Source: Gyromitra esculenta | Taxonomy: Eukaryota > Ascomycota > Pezizomycetes > Pezizales > Discinaceae | NCBI GenBank assembly: GCA_038503075.1 | Contig: JBCAML010000001.1 | Coordinates: 3,596,001 to 3,660,000, forward strand | DNA: 64,000 nt | Reading direction: 5' to 3' | Notes under the pieces: generated by a model | Seen by the model: the letters and a program-made list of their open reading frames with translations, nothing else | Database searches by the model: none | Told to the model about the DNA's origin: nothing | Program-made: the position numbers and the translations under genes | Part shown: piece after piece, positions 51,501 through 62,200 of the stretch | How the letters are laid out: every line of letters begins with the position of its first letter | How positions within the stretch are numbered: position 1 is the first letter of the stretch

Positions 51501-52893
51501 ATGGAATCGACTAGAGCTATCAATACGGTGCTTCCGGAATCGGAGGTTGTTAGTGTGAGGCAGGTTATCCATGACCTACTGCCGAATGCGCATGCAATCG
51601 ATTCGAAGTCTGGGGCGACAGTCGTTGCAAGGACAAGGCACCTGGAGCATGGTGATGCGATGGACGAGGCATTGCCAGTGCTTGTATTGATTCATGGGTA
51701 TCCGCAATCGTAAGCACCCCAAGACTATGGATTTTTTGGGTAGTGAATGTGATATGGTATAGTAGGCTAACACCCGGTTGGAGGTGATAGGATGAATATG
51801 TAATTTTCCTAGCCATTGCTACAGAGCCGAGTATATGTGGAACAGGACTAAATTGGTATTTGGGACGAAACTGTAGGTTCCGATATGTGGTTTCTCTGTT
51901 ACCAGAAAAACTACCGTTGTTTGTACCAGATGTGGGTTTCTTTATTCCATTTATCGATATTAGCGGCAGCAGCAGCATTTTATGAAGTCTACGTGTATGG
52001 TTCTAATACTCTCTTTACGCTACATGCAGATTCCTGGCTACGGCGAATCTACAAAGTCCACTCCCCCGAACAACACAGAAGCTTACTCTAAACGCGCAAT
52101 CGGTAATGATATTCTCGAGGCGTTGCTAAAACTCCTGAACAACACAGGGCATGCAAAACGGCGGGTAATCCTTCTCGGTCACGATCGCGGTGCACGTATA
52201 TGTCATCGTCTGGCCGTTGATGCTGGTATGGGGCTGTTTCCGGATCAGATTGAGTTGCTGGGCGTGGCATTGCTGGATATTGTGCCAACAGTAGTACAGT
52301 TTGCATCGCTGGCGAATCCTGCGGTCGCTGCGGCAACGTTTCATTGGTAGGGGCGGGAATACTAGCTGGTTGGCTGGCTGGCTAACGCGAGATATCTGTG
52401 CTCACGATTTGATAGGCCCTTCCTGGCAGCTCCTTATCCACTACCGGAAAACATGATCGAAGCGTATGGTGGCGATATCTTCGTTGGTACTCTGATCGGG
52501 AAATGGTCCGGTAACTCTCCAGCAGCGCAGTCCCAGATTAACATCGGTATCGAGGTATACAAGTCATATTTCAAAAAGCCCAGTGTTATCGCCGCGAGCT
52601 GCGCCGATTACCGCGCCGCTGCGCTGGTGGACGCCCCTGAACAAGAAAAGGATCAGAAGGAGGGGAGGAAGGTAAATTGCCCGACGTTGGTCATCTATTC
52701 GGAGGCGTACTTGGGCACACGTTATGATGTGGATGCAGTGTGGAATGATTGGGTAAACGGAAGTAAGGGGGCGAAATTAAGGACACTGGCCATCAAGAAT
52801 GGAGCGGGTCACTTCTTTTGTGAAGAAGCGCCAGAGGAGGTTGTGGAGGGGGTGGTTGGATGGATAAGGGAAATTTTGGGAGTGGATCTCTAG
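51501..52893 (+). CDS. Alpha/beta hydrolase of the haloacetate dehalogenase/epoxide hydrolase group
   Basis: Exons 51501-51709, 51877-51931, 52030-52346 and 52416-52893 give 352 residues (354 if a 6-nt micro-exon at 51825-51830 is used). The oxyanion segment LVLIHGYPQS is followed by RYVVSLLPEKLPLFVPDIPG and the nucleophile elbow LLGHDRGARICHRLA. An Asp nucleophile followed by RGAR is typical of fluoroacetate/haloacetate dehalogenases, while epoxide hydrolases usually have HDWG. The late acid-strand region has PTLVIYSEAYLG, and the catalytic His lies in NGAGHFFCEEAPEEV. Family members cleave carbon-halogen or ester/epoxide bonds; the natural substrate is unknown. The start is the first ATG, and intron 2 uses donor GTGGGT. 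Confidence 0.88.
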
Positions 52894-53139
52894 GGTTTAC
52901 TGAGAGTAGATAGGGGTTTTTAATGTTCTTATTCATGGGCTGTCACTCATCGTGCGATAGGGAACCAAGTGGGGCAGTCTATTGGTCTCGTATTCAACCA
53001 CCAGTTATATGTTTTAGAACGTAGGGGAGATGGAAATGGGGATGAGTCTAGAGGTCTATCAGATATCTTATTTCTTTTTTGTCATCACGTACCTACTCAA
53101 TGAATTAGTGAGTTTGCCATGGGAAAGAAGCATGGTGAA

Positions 53140-54165
53140 TTACAAGAAGATGTTTTCCCGAGAGTAAGTCTCGTAATCAGTATCATTTCCCGCATACTCA
53201 GGGTCATCTTTGAGTTCGCGAACATTGAGCTTCTTTTTGATAGATTTCATAAACGTTAAATCCGCCTTTCAATGTTTTTTGTTAGGATCGCCTAAAAAAT
53301 TAAGGGGACTTTTGCGAGAAAACATACTCGTCTTCGCTTCTTAAAGCAAAAGAAACAGACCGTATCGTTTCCTATCAGATCTATTCTGAAATTATTGTTG
53401 GTAAATTTAGTGGTTGGGTTGTTTTGTTTGCAATTGCTCATTTAACCCATTTAACTCACAAGGTCTTCTCTAATAGGGGAAATGCAGGCTCATAGTAAAC
53501 CTACCAGAAATGGTTAGTCAAAGAAATTTGAGTTGATAGTTAGTGGGTATATACGCAATCTGCTGCGAGTATTATATCTACAGGCTTGTTAGATATCGAT
53601 TGGGGGATAGGTTCACTCCTGAAACGATAAATTGTTAATAGTGATAAAATTTAAATTTAGTTAAGAATGAAAAAGCACCAATCTAGTAGTTTCACGTTGA
53701 CCCTGTCTTCGAATCCGTTGAGTGCTACATTTTGGTGTATTAAATCGATCATCGCATCCATATCCGTAATGAAAAGCTCGGAGCCATCGATATTGCATCC
53801 TGCAGCGATAGCTAACCTAAGGAAAATACCTTACCCGTTAACCTTCCACCATCTAGATATTCATCGAAGTAGGTTCCTACTAACCCGGTCAAGCCACCTC
53901 CAGCGCCTAACTCGACAATCCTCCTTCTCTCAAGTTTGTTAGTGCCCTTATACCTCCTCAACAAATATTTCGTTAAAGTTTCCCCTGCTGGCCAGATCTG
54001 TCCGCCACATCCTTTCGCAAGATCTTCATGGAGCTTAATCGGTGTATCAAGGAGGCCATCGAACGTGGTTTCTGTGATGCGAGCCTGTAGAATTGGAGCT
54101 GGGGCAACTAGGTCAGCGCCAAAGGGTTCGACTTCGCTATCGCTGTTGTCGCCGAAAAGATCCAT
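53140..54165 (-). CDS. METTL21/Efm6-type protein-lysine methyltransferase
   Basis: Six exons (53885-54165, 53679-53816, 53555-53618, 53460-53500, 53328-53385, 53140-53265) give 235 residues. The S-adenosylmethionine fold is complete only after splicing: motif I RIVELGAGGGLTG-LAIAAG, the acidic post-I ITDMDAMIDL, then LLDW-SEPIP, DIILAADC-VYYEPAFPLLEK, CFKKRRR and a C-terminal IKKKLNVRELKDDPE. The pattern DxxxAADCVYxEPAFP is that of the METTL21/EFM group, which methylates lysines in elongation factors and chaperones; the substrate is inferred only at family level. Introns are 54-74 nt and use donors GTTAGT, GTGCTT, GTATAT, GTGAGT and GTATGT. Without splicing the gene looks truncated. It shares a 213-bp divergent promoter with the GNAT gene. 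Confidence 0.88.
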
Positions 54166-54378
54166 TGTTTGACTGAGCTGAGATTAGCAATGTATCTGAG
54201 TGACCGCCGGTGATGGAGCGGGGTGAGAAAAGCCCCGCCAGAGCCTCATTCCTTGGTAATTATATGCCAAGGTGCCAAGCCTAAGCGAGATTACGTTCTT
54301 ATTTCGCTCGTGATGATAACCGCATCCATTGCTTTAAAACCCGAATTAATTTTACCATATGCAATCAGCAACGGAAAG

Positions 54379-54879
54379 ATGGCTAATGCTGTGGATCTAT
54401 CTGAATTGTCTTTCATCAAATTACCCTCGAAGAAACTAGGCGCAGGTTCCGAGTCCCTACTCAGCTCCATCAAACAGGTCGAGAAACGGACTTTCCCAAC
54501 CAACGAGGCGCTTGATTTCAACGCTGAACTTCCGAAACGAAGTACAAACTTATGTTGCGCGTATATGCAGATTGGAGAAAATTTTGAGCTTTTTGGTTAT
54601 GTGGTCTACGTGCGATCTAAGCTAATTGCAAGAGTTCATAAGGTTTGCGTCGTGGAGGACCGAAGGTGTCAAGGTATTGGAAAATGGATGTTGGGTCTTG
54701 TACTGGCCGACCTTAGTAGGGGAGGTGCTGGAACAGTTGACCTCTGGGTAGACAAAAGCAGAGAGATTGCACAGAAGCTGTATATCACGTGTGGTTTTGA
54801 GGAGAAAGAGACTGTCGAAAATTACTACTCTCCTGGGCGTGATGCTATCAGAATGGATATTAGACTAAAGGATTGGTAA
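54379..54879 (+). CDS. GNAT-family N-acetyltransferase
   Basis: A single exon encodes 166 residues from MANAVDLSELSFIKL. The acetyl-CoA-binding motif A is VHKVCVVEDRRCQGIGKWML, whose core RRCQGIG is the usual R/Q-x-x-G-x-G loop. Motif B follows as GTVDLWVDKSREIAQKLYIT and GFEEKETVENYYSPGRDAIR. The C-terminal layout resembles RimI-type or small-molecule GNATs; the substrate is unknown. The frame is open upstream to 54223, but only GTG or other ATGs (54313) precede. ATG 54379 is preferred because it starts the family-like part and has an A at -3. It is divergent from the methyltransferase gene. Confidence 0.82.
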   Translation: MANAVDLSELSFIKLPSKKLGAGSESLLSSIKQVEKRTFPTNEALDFNAELPKRSTNLCCAYMQIGENFELFGYVVYVRSKLIARVHKVCVVEDRRCQGIGKWMLGLVLADLSRGGAGTVDLWVDKSREIAQKLYITCGFEEKETVENYYSPGRDAIRMDIRLKDW

Positions 54880-55579
54880 TTTTTGTGAGATGGGTATTCT
54901 TAGACTACAGGTAGGTTATTATTCCTTTTAATTATATTCCTGAAACTTTCCTTTCGCCGTTTTAAAATATTTTCTGAATATTACTCGAGATAGTTGCTAA
55001 GCTTACGGGGCCAGCCACCAGCCCCCTTACTTTGTTTACTATATCTTCATACCATTCCAACCCCGACATACCAGAGATTTCAATTCTTAAGGATTCTTCA
55101 CTCTGTATCCTAGTGTAATGGACGCTCTGCCACTATCTATCTCCCTTTGGAGATGTAATCGGTCGTAAACAAATGTTACCCTTAGTCCTAGGTTTACGTT
55201 CCTATCGACATCTCCCTTTTCACACGTAAGGGAGAAACTAGTATTCTTAGACGGCGAAATTTTTTCTAAGGGTCTCGGTACCAAGTTTTGATATCAGAGC
55301 GGCTGACTTGATCATTCCTTTCAAAACTCTTTCGCCATCTCTCCTTGAAACCTATACACAATCGTTCACTTGCCAATTCACTTGCGTTCATACACTCTTT
55401 TTTTCGTTATTCACGGTCTTTTAGCATACGACCTAGTTCGTTTCTTTTTCTATACCGAGGTATTGAGAACTTTTCGGTGAATCTGGAAGGCTCAAAGGTC
55501 TGTTCACTTCTGGAGAACTGTATAGACCCGATATATTGACATTAATTAGATTTCTTGCCACTCTTTGCCACTCTTTGCA
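54880..55579. other. Intergenic region upstream of the Axl2-like gene
   Basis: It is AT-rich, with CT-rich runs nearer the downstream gene. A tandem CCACTCTTTG repeat sits just before the AXL2 start (55559-55577). I see no coding signal. Confidence 0.5.
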
Positions 55580-58555
55580 ATGGCCGCCTTTCTTTTATTT
55601 CTCTCATGTGCTTCTGTGGTAGCAGGCGTGCCATCTGTATCTTTTCCTATCAACTCGCAAGTGCCACCAATTGCACGAGTATCAGAACTATTCGAATTTG
55701 CATTTTCACCCTGGACATTTACCTCGGATGTTCAACCAATATCATACACCCTCGCCAGTGGCCCATCATGGCTGATGTTTGATAGCGGGACACGGAACCT
55801 CTATGGGATACCGATGCAGAATGATGTTGGGTCCTTTACAGTTAAGATAACCGCAACAGACACAACAGGGTCGGTAGACGCTGAAGCAACATTTATAGTC
55901 TCCTCCGAGATTGGGCCGGTAATAGGAAGGGGCATCGACACACAGCTGAAGGGTATTGGAGAAGTTAATGGGAAAGGTGGACTAGTATTTTTACCTGGTC
56001 AGAAATATGATTTTTCGTTTGCTGATGACACCTTCGCACCACCGGGGGTGGTCAGACGATATGAAGCTGTATCTACGGGAAATACGCCTTTGCCTTCTTG
56101 GATCAATTTCGATGGAGGGAGACTGAAGTTCTCTGGGATAACGCCGGAATTGACCTCTTTGATCGCCCCTCCTCAGATTTGGGATGTTATTTTGATTGCC
56201 TCGGATTATCCTGGATTTGCTGGAGCGTCTGTCTCTTTCCAGATGATAGTTGGCCCACATCGTATCTTCTTTGAGGACACATCCTTCACCACTAACGCAA
56301 CTGCCGGAAGCCAGTTCAACTACATTATCCCTAAAGAGTCCATTCTTCTTGATAATGCGCCGATTTCCGCCGAGAACTTGAGTTCAATATCCATAACTGC
56401 TTCAGACTGGCTTTCTTACGACCCGAGAACATCCACCCTGAGTGGAACGCCACCACAAGGAGCCGATTCTACGAAAGTTAATATCGTTGCGCGCGATGTT
56501 TTCGGAGGCGAAGCACAGGCAGAACTTGAAATTAGCGTTTTGTCACCACCAACTAGTATCTTTACGACGGAAATCCCCGATTTTAACGTTACCGGCGGGG
56601 AGAAATTCGTATACTCACTCAACCGATCATCTCTTTCAGTAAAAGACGCTAAGTTGAGAGTAAAGTATAAACCAGTAACTGTAGACTGGATGACCTTTGA
56701 CGCGGGGAATTTGCAACTTCGAGGGGTGGCTCCGAACGAAACCCTCAGCGTCGAAGTCCTGATTTCTGCTCAGTCTCCTGGAAAGCTATCAGATTCCCGT
56801 AGCTTCAATATATTCGTTTCAAATGGCTCGAAGCCATTTATAGTTCCTACTAAAACAGTATCTGGCACTAGCGCAGCTGCGCCAACACGTACAGGATCTC
56901 CTAAAACCGATGATTCTGCAGACCAACTCGAAACGAGCGCAGAGACTGTTTCTAAGCGTAGGCGTAAGAGAACACTGATCATTGTCCTCGCAACTGTCTT
57001 GCCTCTATGTGTTGTTTGCAGTTTCTTGTTCGTCTGGTATTTTGTTTCTCGGCCAAGGGATCCCGATTCTTCTTCGTACTATAGCCGATCCGCTACCCCC
57101 ATGGGCTCAGATATCTCCAGACCTCTCGAGGCGCTCCCAGCACCTTGGATGATCAGTTCGAAGGCGAAAGACTCAGATCTCTCAAGAAGGCTTTCCACTT
57201 TCGGGTATTTCACCACTGATGGGAGTGGAAGGATTTCGAACGGATTTATGAGCTCGATGATGAGCCGTGATGGAACAATTCTACACCTTGGGATACCGCC
57301 TTCACCTCCTACACCACCAGCAAAGCTATTACCTCCCGCCCCAGAGAACATCGAGAAGCGGAATTCTAAGTTCGAGCCTATCAACTTTTCGAAAAACCCT
57401 TCTGTTGCTCGCCCTTCGTACCCTTCAGGTCCTTCATCGTATTCTCTGCATCCTGCTTTAGCAAGGTCGAATTCTCGGGGGCCGATTGGTCATCCTGCAC
57501 ATCAAAAGACGAACTCTAGAGGAACGAATAGTCACCTGATCCAAAGACTCAGTGATCAGAGTCATAGGAGACATTCTAGCATGTCTATTAAAGGTGTCGT
57601 CAACCGCCGAATTTCCGGTGGAATTGGGCATGGTAGACCCACCTTCGGGGGGCCACCAGGGTATGGTGTACCCAAAAGGTCATGGAGGAGAACAACCATA
57701 GCCCCTGGCTTCTGGGTTGGAGGCCGAGGCTTGCGAGAGAGTGATGCTACCTTCGAAACGGTTTCTACGGAAATATTTAACCAAATCGCACAGATCGGCC
57801 AGAAAAATAATGTGGAACACCCTAGTGTCCGCCTAGTGGGTGATTCCCCTGAGAATGGGTCTGAAAAGGCGGCCCAGGCTCGAGCAAGAGGTTCCTCACC
57901 TTTCTTTGCTGGTTCTGCTACAGCGTGGAGAAGGGGTTCAAAGAACCATGGGCCACCACCACCTCGGCCTGAATTTAAGACACCAAAGCAAGAAGATGAG
58001 CAAGACAGATTGATGGATGATGTTATTAGAGCCATGAGTCGAGAAAACAGCCATACTAAGACCATTGGAACTTATTCATCGCTCAACCTGCCAGAGACAC
58101 CAATGCGAAGATATAATAGCGCTCTCCCTTCGCATTTTGGTACTTCGTCTTCGTTCGGGAACTATCGTGCTACGAGTGCGACAAATGAAGAGGATGGGGA
58201 GTTCAAGCATGTCGTTGACGAGAATGGGCAAAGAGTCTGGTACCCGAATCATTCACGGGGAAGCGGCATCACAGCGTATAGCCGAGGCGGTTCTTCATAC
58301 TATCCGTATGAGCCGTTTGAATATGGGGTTGCAGTGACATCAACTAGAGCCCAAGGACCAGCAGCTGGAAGACCTAGCTTCGAGGAGGAACGACGGCCTT
58401 ATGTGCCTAGCAAAGGAGGAGAATCTATACATCCGCCGAGACAGCGGGCAAAACTTGTGGATTTTACGAAAAAGAGACCTGTTAGTATTAGCGAGGAAGG
58501 GGGAGAGGATGATCAAAATAAAAGTAGCTTTCCGGGTGATATGGAATTTTTGTAA
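55580..58555 (+). CDS. AXL2: Axl2-like membrane adhesin with cadherin-type (CADG) repeats
   Basis: An intronless gene of 991 residues. ATG 55580 starts a signal peptide (MAAFLLFLSCASVVAG). The outer part has about four dystroglycan-type cadherin repeats, each with a W-(L/I)-x-F/Y-D block: GPSWLMFDSGTRNLYGIPMQ, LPSWINFDGGRLKFSGI, ASDWLSYDPRTSTLSGTPPQ and VDWMTFDAGNLQLRGV. A basic stretch SKRRRKR precedes one membrane helix (TLIIVLATVLPLCVVCSFLF, about residues 464-488). The tail of about 500 residues is disordered and rich in Ser, Pro and Gly. In yeast, Axl2/Bud10 marks axial bud sites; in filamentous relatives it acts at septa and conidiation sites. The length and layout match the family. Confidence 0.92.
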   Translation: MAAFLLFLSCASVVAGVPSVSFPINSQVPPIARVSELFEFAFSPWTFTSDVQPISYTLASGPSWLMFDSGTRNLYGIPMQNDVGSFTVKITATDTTGSVDAEATFIVSSEIGPVIGRGIDTQLKGIGEVNGKGGLVFLPGQKYDFSFADDTFAPPGVVRRYEAVSTGNTPLPSWINFDGGRLKFSGITPELTSLIAPPQIWDVILIASDYPGFAGASVSFQMIVGPHRIFFEDTSFTTNATAGSQFNYIIPKESILLDNAPISAENLSSISITASDWLSYDPRTSTLSGTPPQGADSTKVNIVARDVFGGEAQAELEISVLSPPTSIFTTEIPDFNVTGGEKFVYSLNRSSLSVKDAKLRVKYKPVTVDWMTFDAGNLQLRGVAPNETLSVEVLISAQSPGKLSDSRSFNIFVSNGSKPFIVPTKTVSGTSAAAPTRTGSPKTDDSADQLETSAETVSKRRRKRTLIIVLATVLPLCVVCSFLFVWYFVSRPRDPDSSSYYSRSATPMGSDISRPLEALPAPWMISSKAKDSDLSRRLSTFGYFTTDGSGRISNGFMSSMMSRDGTILHLGIPPSPPTPPAKLLPPAPENIEKRNSKFEPINFSKNPSVARPSYPSGPSSYSLHPALARSNSRGPIGHPAHQKTNSRGTNSHLIQRLSDQSHRRHSSMSIKGVVNRRISGGIGHGRPTFGGPPGYGVPKRSWRRTTIAPGFWVGGRGLRESDATFETVSTEIFNQIAQIGQKNNVEHPSVRLVGDSPENGSEKAAQARARGSSPFFAGSATAWRRGSKNHGPPPPRPEFKTPKQEDEQDRLMDDVIRAMSRENSHTKTIGTYSSLNLPETPMRRYNSALPSHFGTSSSFGNYRATSATNEEDGEFKHVVDENGQRVWYPNHSRGSGITAYSRGGSSYYPYEPFEYGVAVTSTRAQGPAAGRPSFEEERRPYVPSKGGESIHPPRQRAKLVDFTKKRPVSISEEGGEDDQNKSSFPGDMEFL

Positions 58556-60389
58556 TATTAAGTACTTGGTGTTGAACCTTCAATATTTACCATTCCCCTA
58601 ACACCGATTTCATTTTTTTCTTTGCACTTATTATTTTCATTTACTATTTTCATACACTCTTTTATTAGAACTGGAGTTTGTTTGGGGGAGGTTGAGGAAG
58701 GTCATACTTTCGGCCTGGGGCCGGGATTAGAAGTTGGAGGTTTCTATTTCTTTTTTGGGGATCTTTTTCGGTGATGGTGAATGCATACATGTATATGGAT
58801 AGGATTGTCAGGAACATGTGCTGTAATCACAAGATGTCGCTTGATTGGGTCATTTGTGCGTGACTTGATCAGTGCTTGAGTCCAAGTTGGTGATCAAAGG
58901 TAACTGCTGCAAGAAGGTTGCAGTACATGTAGCTATGTGGTTCAGGGCCATGCATGTGTTTCTGATTGAAGTCTCGAATAGTTGGATGGGGTCATTGGTA
59001 CATGTATGTATGTACAAGGCCCAGGCATAAAGTGACCGAACAGTAGGGGTCTGCATGCAGGACGGAACACCATAAGGACGGTTGATAATAATGAACAGCT
59101 ACAATCACAATTTTATGTTGACACATGCAGATCCAGAGTAATAAGTGGCACAGTGACTTTGCCTTCGTGGCTGAGTCACTCAACCACAGCGATTATTATA
59201 GAGTCAACAAAAGGATAACCACAACAATAAGATGAAAATTGCTACCTTTTTTTCCCTGCTTTTCTCTAAATTCATCTATGATGTGCTTTTACCAAGTAAC
59301 GGTTTTCTTTCGATTCTTTCTTGGTTTGGCAGCATTGGGTGTGAGAGAAGCCTCTTGACTGGTTATCCCTGATGTTTTGTAGTGAGTTAAGATCGCTCTC
59401 GCCTGCTTTTCCTGCAGACCCATGCCCGTTCGCTCACTTTATGCTTGGGCCTTGTACATGTATTCTATGTCGAGGTAGAAAGGTCTAGGCAACCATACTC
59501 GTTCATGGTAACCTGAAGCTTCCCCCGCTATTCGCAGTTCTGTTGCTGCCGGTGCCATTCAGATAGAGCTCGTCAATCCATCCTCGTTTTCCATCATCAA
59601 CTTGAAAATTATCAACCCCTACTTCTAAGAAGGACTTGCCAACTGATCTCTGACCCTGCGCCATCTCAAGCTGAAATTTGCGAAAAGACGACATTCTGGT
59701 TGTCATCGGGACACTTCTCGTGCCCCTCTTTCCTTCCGGGTGAACCTTGTCTTCTCCCCGCGTCAGCAATAAGATAAGATACTGGTAAATAATCTACAAC
59801 AAACCCGTAAGTAGAAAAGTCTACAGATAGTGGAACAAGTAATTTTGACTTCATTTTGACTTGATATATTTTTGTTTTCCTGTCGGTTGCTCTTTCTTGT
59901 ATTTCCCTCTTCAAGCAAAATCCACGCACGCGACCGTCTGAAACAAAACTTGGGGAACCAAGATCTCCCACATTGCGTTTCTTTGAGGCTCCCTTTTTCT
60001 GTCTTTGACCCCATCCAGTACGATTTTCAAGTTCCAATAAAGGGCACAAAACCAAGCTCTTAGTTTCGATTAGCTCGTTACCCGAAAAGCCCAGTTTTTT
60101 TCTCGCTCTTTTTCCCGTTGCTTTCTAACTGGGCGAGGATCTTTCCATAACCGCACAGAACTTCGACGGGACGCAACCCTTCCTTCCCCTCCCCCACCAT
60201 CGACGTCGACAACAGCGCAACGGTGAGAAAGAGAAATCCCATCACCCGTTAGGAACCTTCACTGTATTTCAACTGCAGAAATATCATTATCTGCAGATAC
60301 ACTCCCAATCTTTGCCAGTACTATCTGTAGCCTTATTTTAAGCCTGGGTTGAATTTTTTCTTGTTCAAAACCCAAACGAATCAAACATA
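58556..60389. other. 1.8-kb intergenic region
   Basis: It contains four TACATGTA palindromes (58786, 58924, 58999, 59455) within 680 bp, then a pyrimidine-rich region that is probably the leader of the phosphatase gene. Open frames at 59.5-60.0 kb have no recognisable product. Confidence 0.5.
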
Positions 60390-62200
60390 ATGGGTCAGAC
60401 TCTTTCAGAGCCAGTAGTGGAAAAGGTACGTCACTTAGAGTGAACGAAACAAGACGAAGATGGAGTGGGAACTCGTTGTCTTGACAGTGGAGATTCGGGG
60501 GTGAAGAATATAGTAGCTAAGTTCCTAACGCAACATAGCTATCTGAGAGCGGCGAGGATGAGCGTTTGGCATACGGCCTATCTAGCATGCAAGGCTGGCG
60601 TATCTCGATGGAGGACGCCCACGCTGCTGTTCTTGATCTTTATAAACCCAATCCCTCGAGTCCGGCCGCGAAGGAGGGAAGGCTGAGTTTCTTTGGGGTT
60701 TACGACGGGCATGGAGGCGAGAAGGTTGCTGCTTTCAGCGGGGAGAACGTTCACAAAATCTTGGTGAAGCAATCCTCGTTTGAAGCTGGCGATTACGGAA
60801 AGGCCCTGCAGGATGGGTTCCTGGCTACAGATAGAGCTATCTTGCAGGGTAATCGAGTGCCTTTCATGCTATTTGTGAAGAGTTGGCTCGGATTCATTCT
60901 TGGACAGGATGCTGATGAGTCACTCGGTTCACTAGATCCCCGTTATGGTGAAGAGGTTTCTGGTTGTACTGCCACTACCACTATTGTGTCAGATACTAAG
61001 ATTTACGTCGTAAGTTACCTTCGTCGTCTTTAAGGGAGCGATAGATTACTGAGGGATACTACAGGCGAACGCTGGTGATTCACGTACCGTATTGGGCATA
61101 AAGGGCAGAGCTAAGCCCTTGTCTTTTGATCACAAGCCACAGAATGAAGGTTGGCTTTTCTTCTTCTACCTGCGAAATGAGCACGTGATCGAGATATTAA
61201 TGCTATAAAATAGCCGAAAAGGCTAGGATACAAGCTGCTGGCGGCTTCGTTGATTTCGGGAGAGTTAACGGCAACCTCGCATTATCGAGGGCTATTGGAG
61301 ATTTCGAATTTAAGAAAAGCGCCGATCTCCCACCAGAGCAGCAAATTGTTACCGCCTTCCCAGACATTAACGTGCATGAAATCACAGATGACGATGAGTT
61401 TCTAGTCCTTGCTTGTGACGGTCAGTTTTTCTGGGATTTCAAGTTTGAACTTTAGGCTGATGTTATTCTACAGGAATCTGGGATTGCCAGTCATCTCAAG
61501 CCGTTATCGAATTCGTCCGACGTGGTATCGCTGCACACCAGGAGTTGCACCGTATTTGCGAAAATATGATGGACAACTGCCTTGCTTCTAGCAGTGATAC
61601 TGGTGGGGTGGGATGTGACAACATGACCATTATTGTTGTTGCTCTACTTCGCGGCAAGACGAAAGAGGAGTGGTACGACATGATTGCGAAGCGCGTTGCT
61701 GATGGTGATGGTCCTTGCGCTCCGCCAGAGTACGGCAAGTTCTTCTAATTCACTGTTTTTACCCCCAAAAAAGGAGTCAGTTTTTTTCGAACTCCTTTCG
61801 AACTTGCTTATCTAGACACTTTTCCCCGAGTAGTATCTAAAAGCTAATACAGCTAGTAGCCGAATTCCGCGGGCCGGGAGTCCATAACAACTTTGACGAC
61901 AGTCCTGATGAGTTTGACCAACGTAATCACTCAGGCTCAGGCCGTATAATCATGTTGGGCGATGGAACCGAAGTTTTAACTGATTCTGACGATGCGGATA
62001 TGTTCGACGACGACGAAGATGATAAAGAGAAAGATGATGAGGCACTAAAGAAAGTAGGAGGGAAGGATAAGGGAGGCGAGGACGAGGAAATGAAGGACAT
62101 TGCTTTAAAGTCTGACAAAGACAAGGAAAATGCGAAGATAAACCCCACGAAGCCTGCCCCCCCTAAAGAAGAGAAGCCTAAAGAGGTCCCGACGAAATAG
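60390..62200 (+). CDS. PTC2: PP2C-type serine/threonine phosphatase (Ptc2/Ptc3-like)
   Basis: Seven exons (60390-60425, 60539-60848, 60936-61009, 61065-61149, 61214-61420, 61474-61734, 61860-62200) encode 437 residues. The start MGQTLSEPV is typical of the family and has Gly2 for possible myristoylation. PP2C motifs in order: [78 protein letters not shown] and [13 protein letters not shown], so all metal-binding aspartates are present. Yeast Ptc2/3 counteract the HOG MAP kinase pathway and the DNA-damage checkpoint. The last intron (61735-61859) is GC-AG with donor GCAAGT; if retained, the protein ends at EYGKFF, and if spliced it gains an acidic, lysine-rich tail of about 113 residues. Confidence 0.95.

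Noticed and set aside
51841..51876. A frameshift in the hydrolase between SAEYMWN and RYVV
   Set aside because: An intron ending CTGTAG at 51876 restores the frame, so no damage needs to be assumed.
53657..54165. A truncated methyltransferase pseudogene ending after LLDW
   Set aside because: Four further small exons (53555-53618, 53460-53500, 53328-53385, 53140-53265) restore DIILAADC-VYYEPAFP and the C-terminal block in phase, so the gene is complete.
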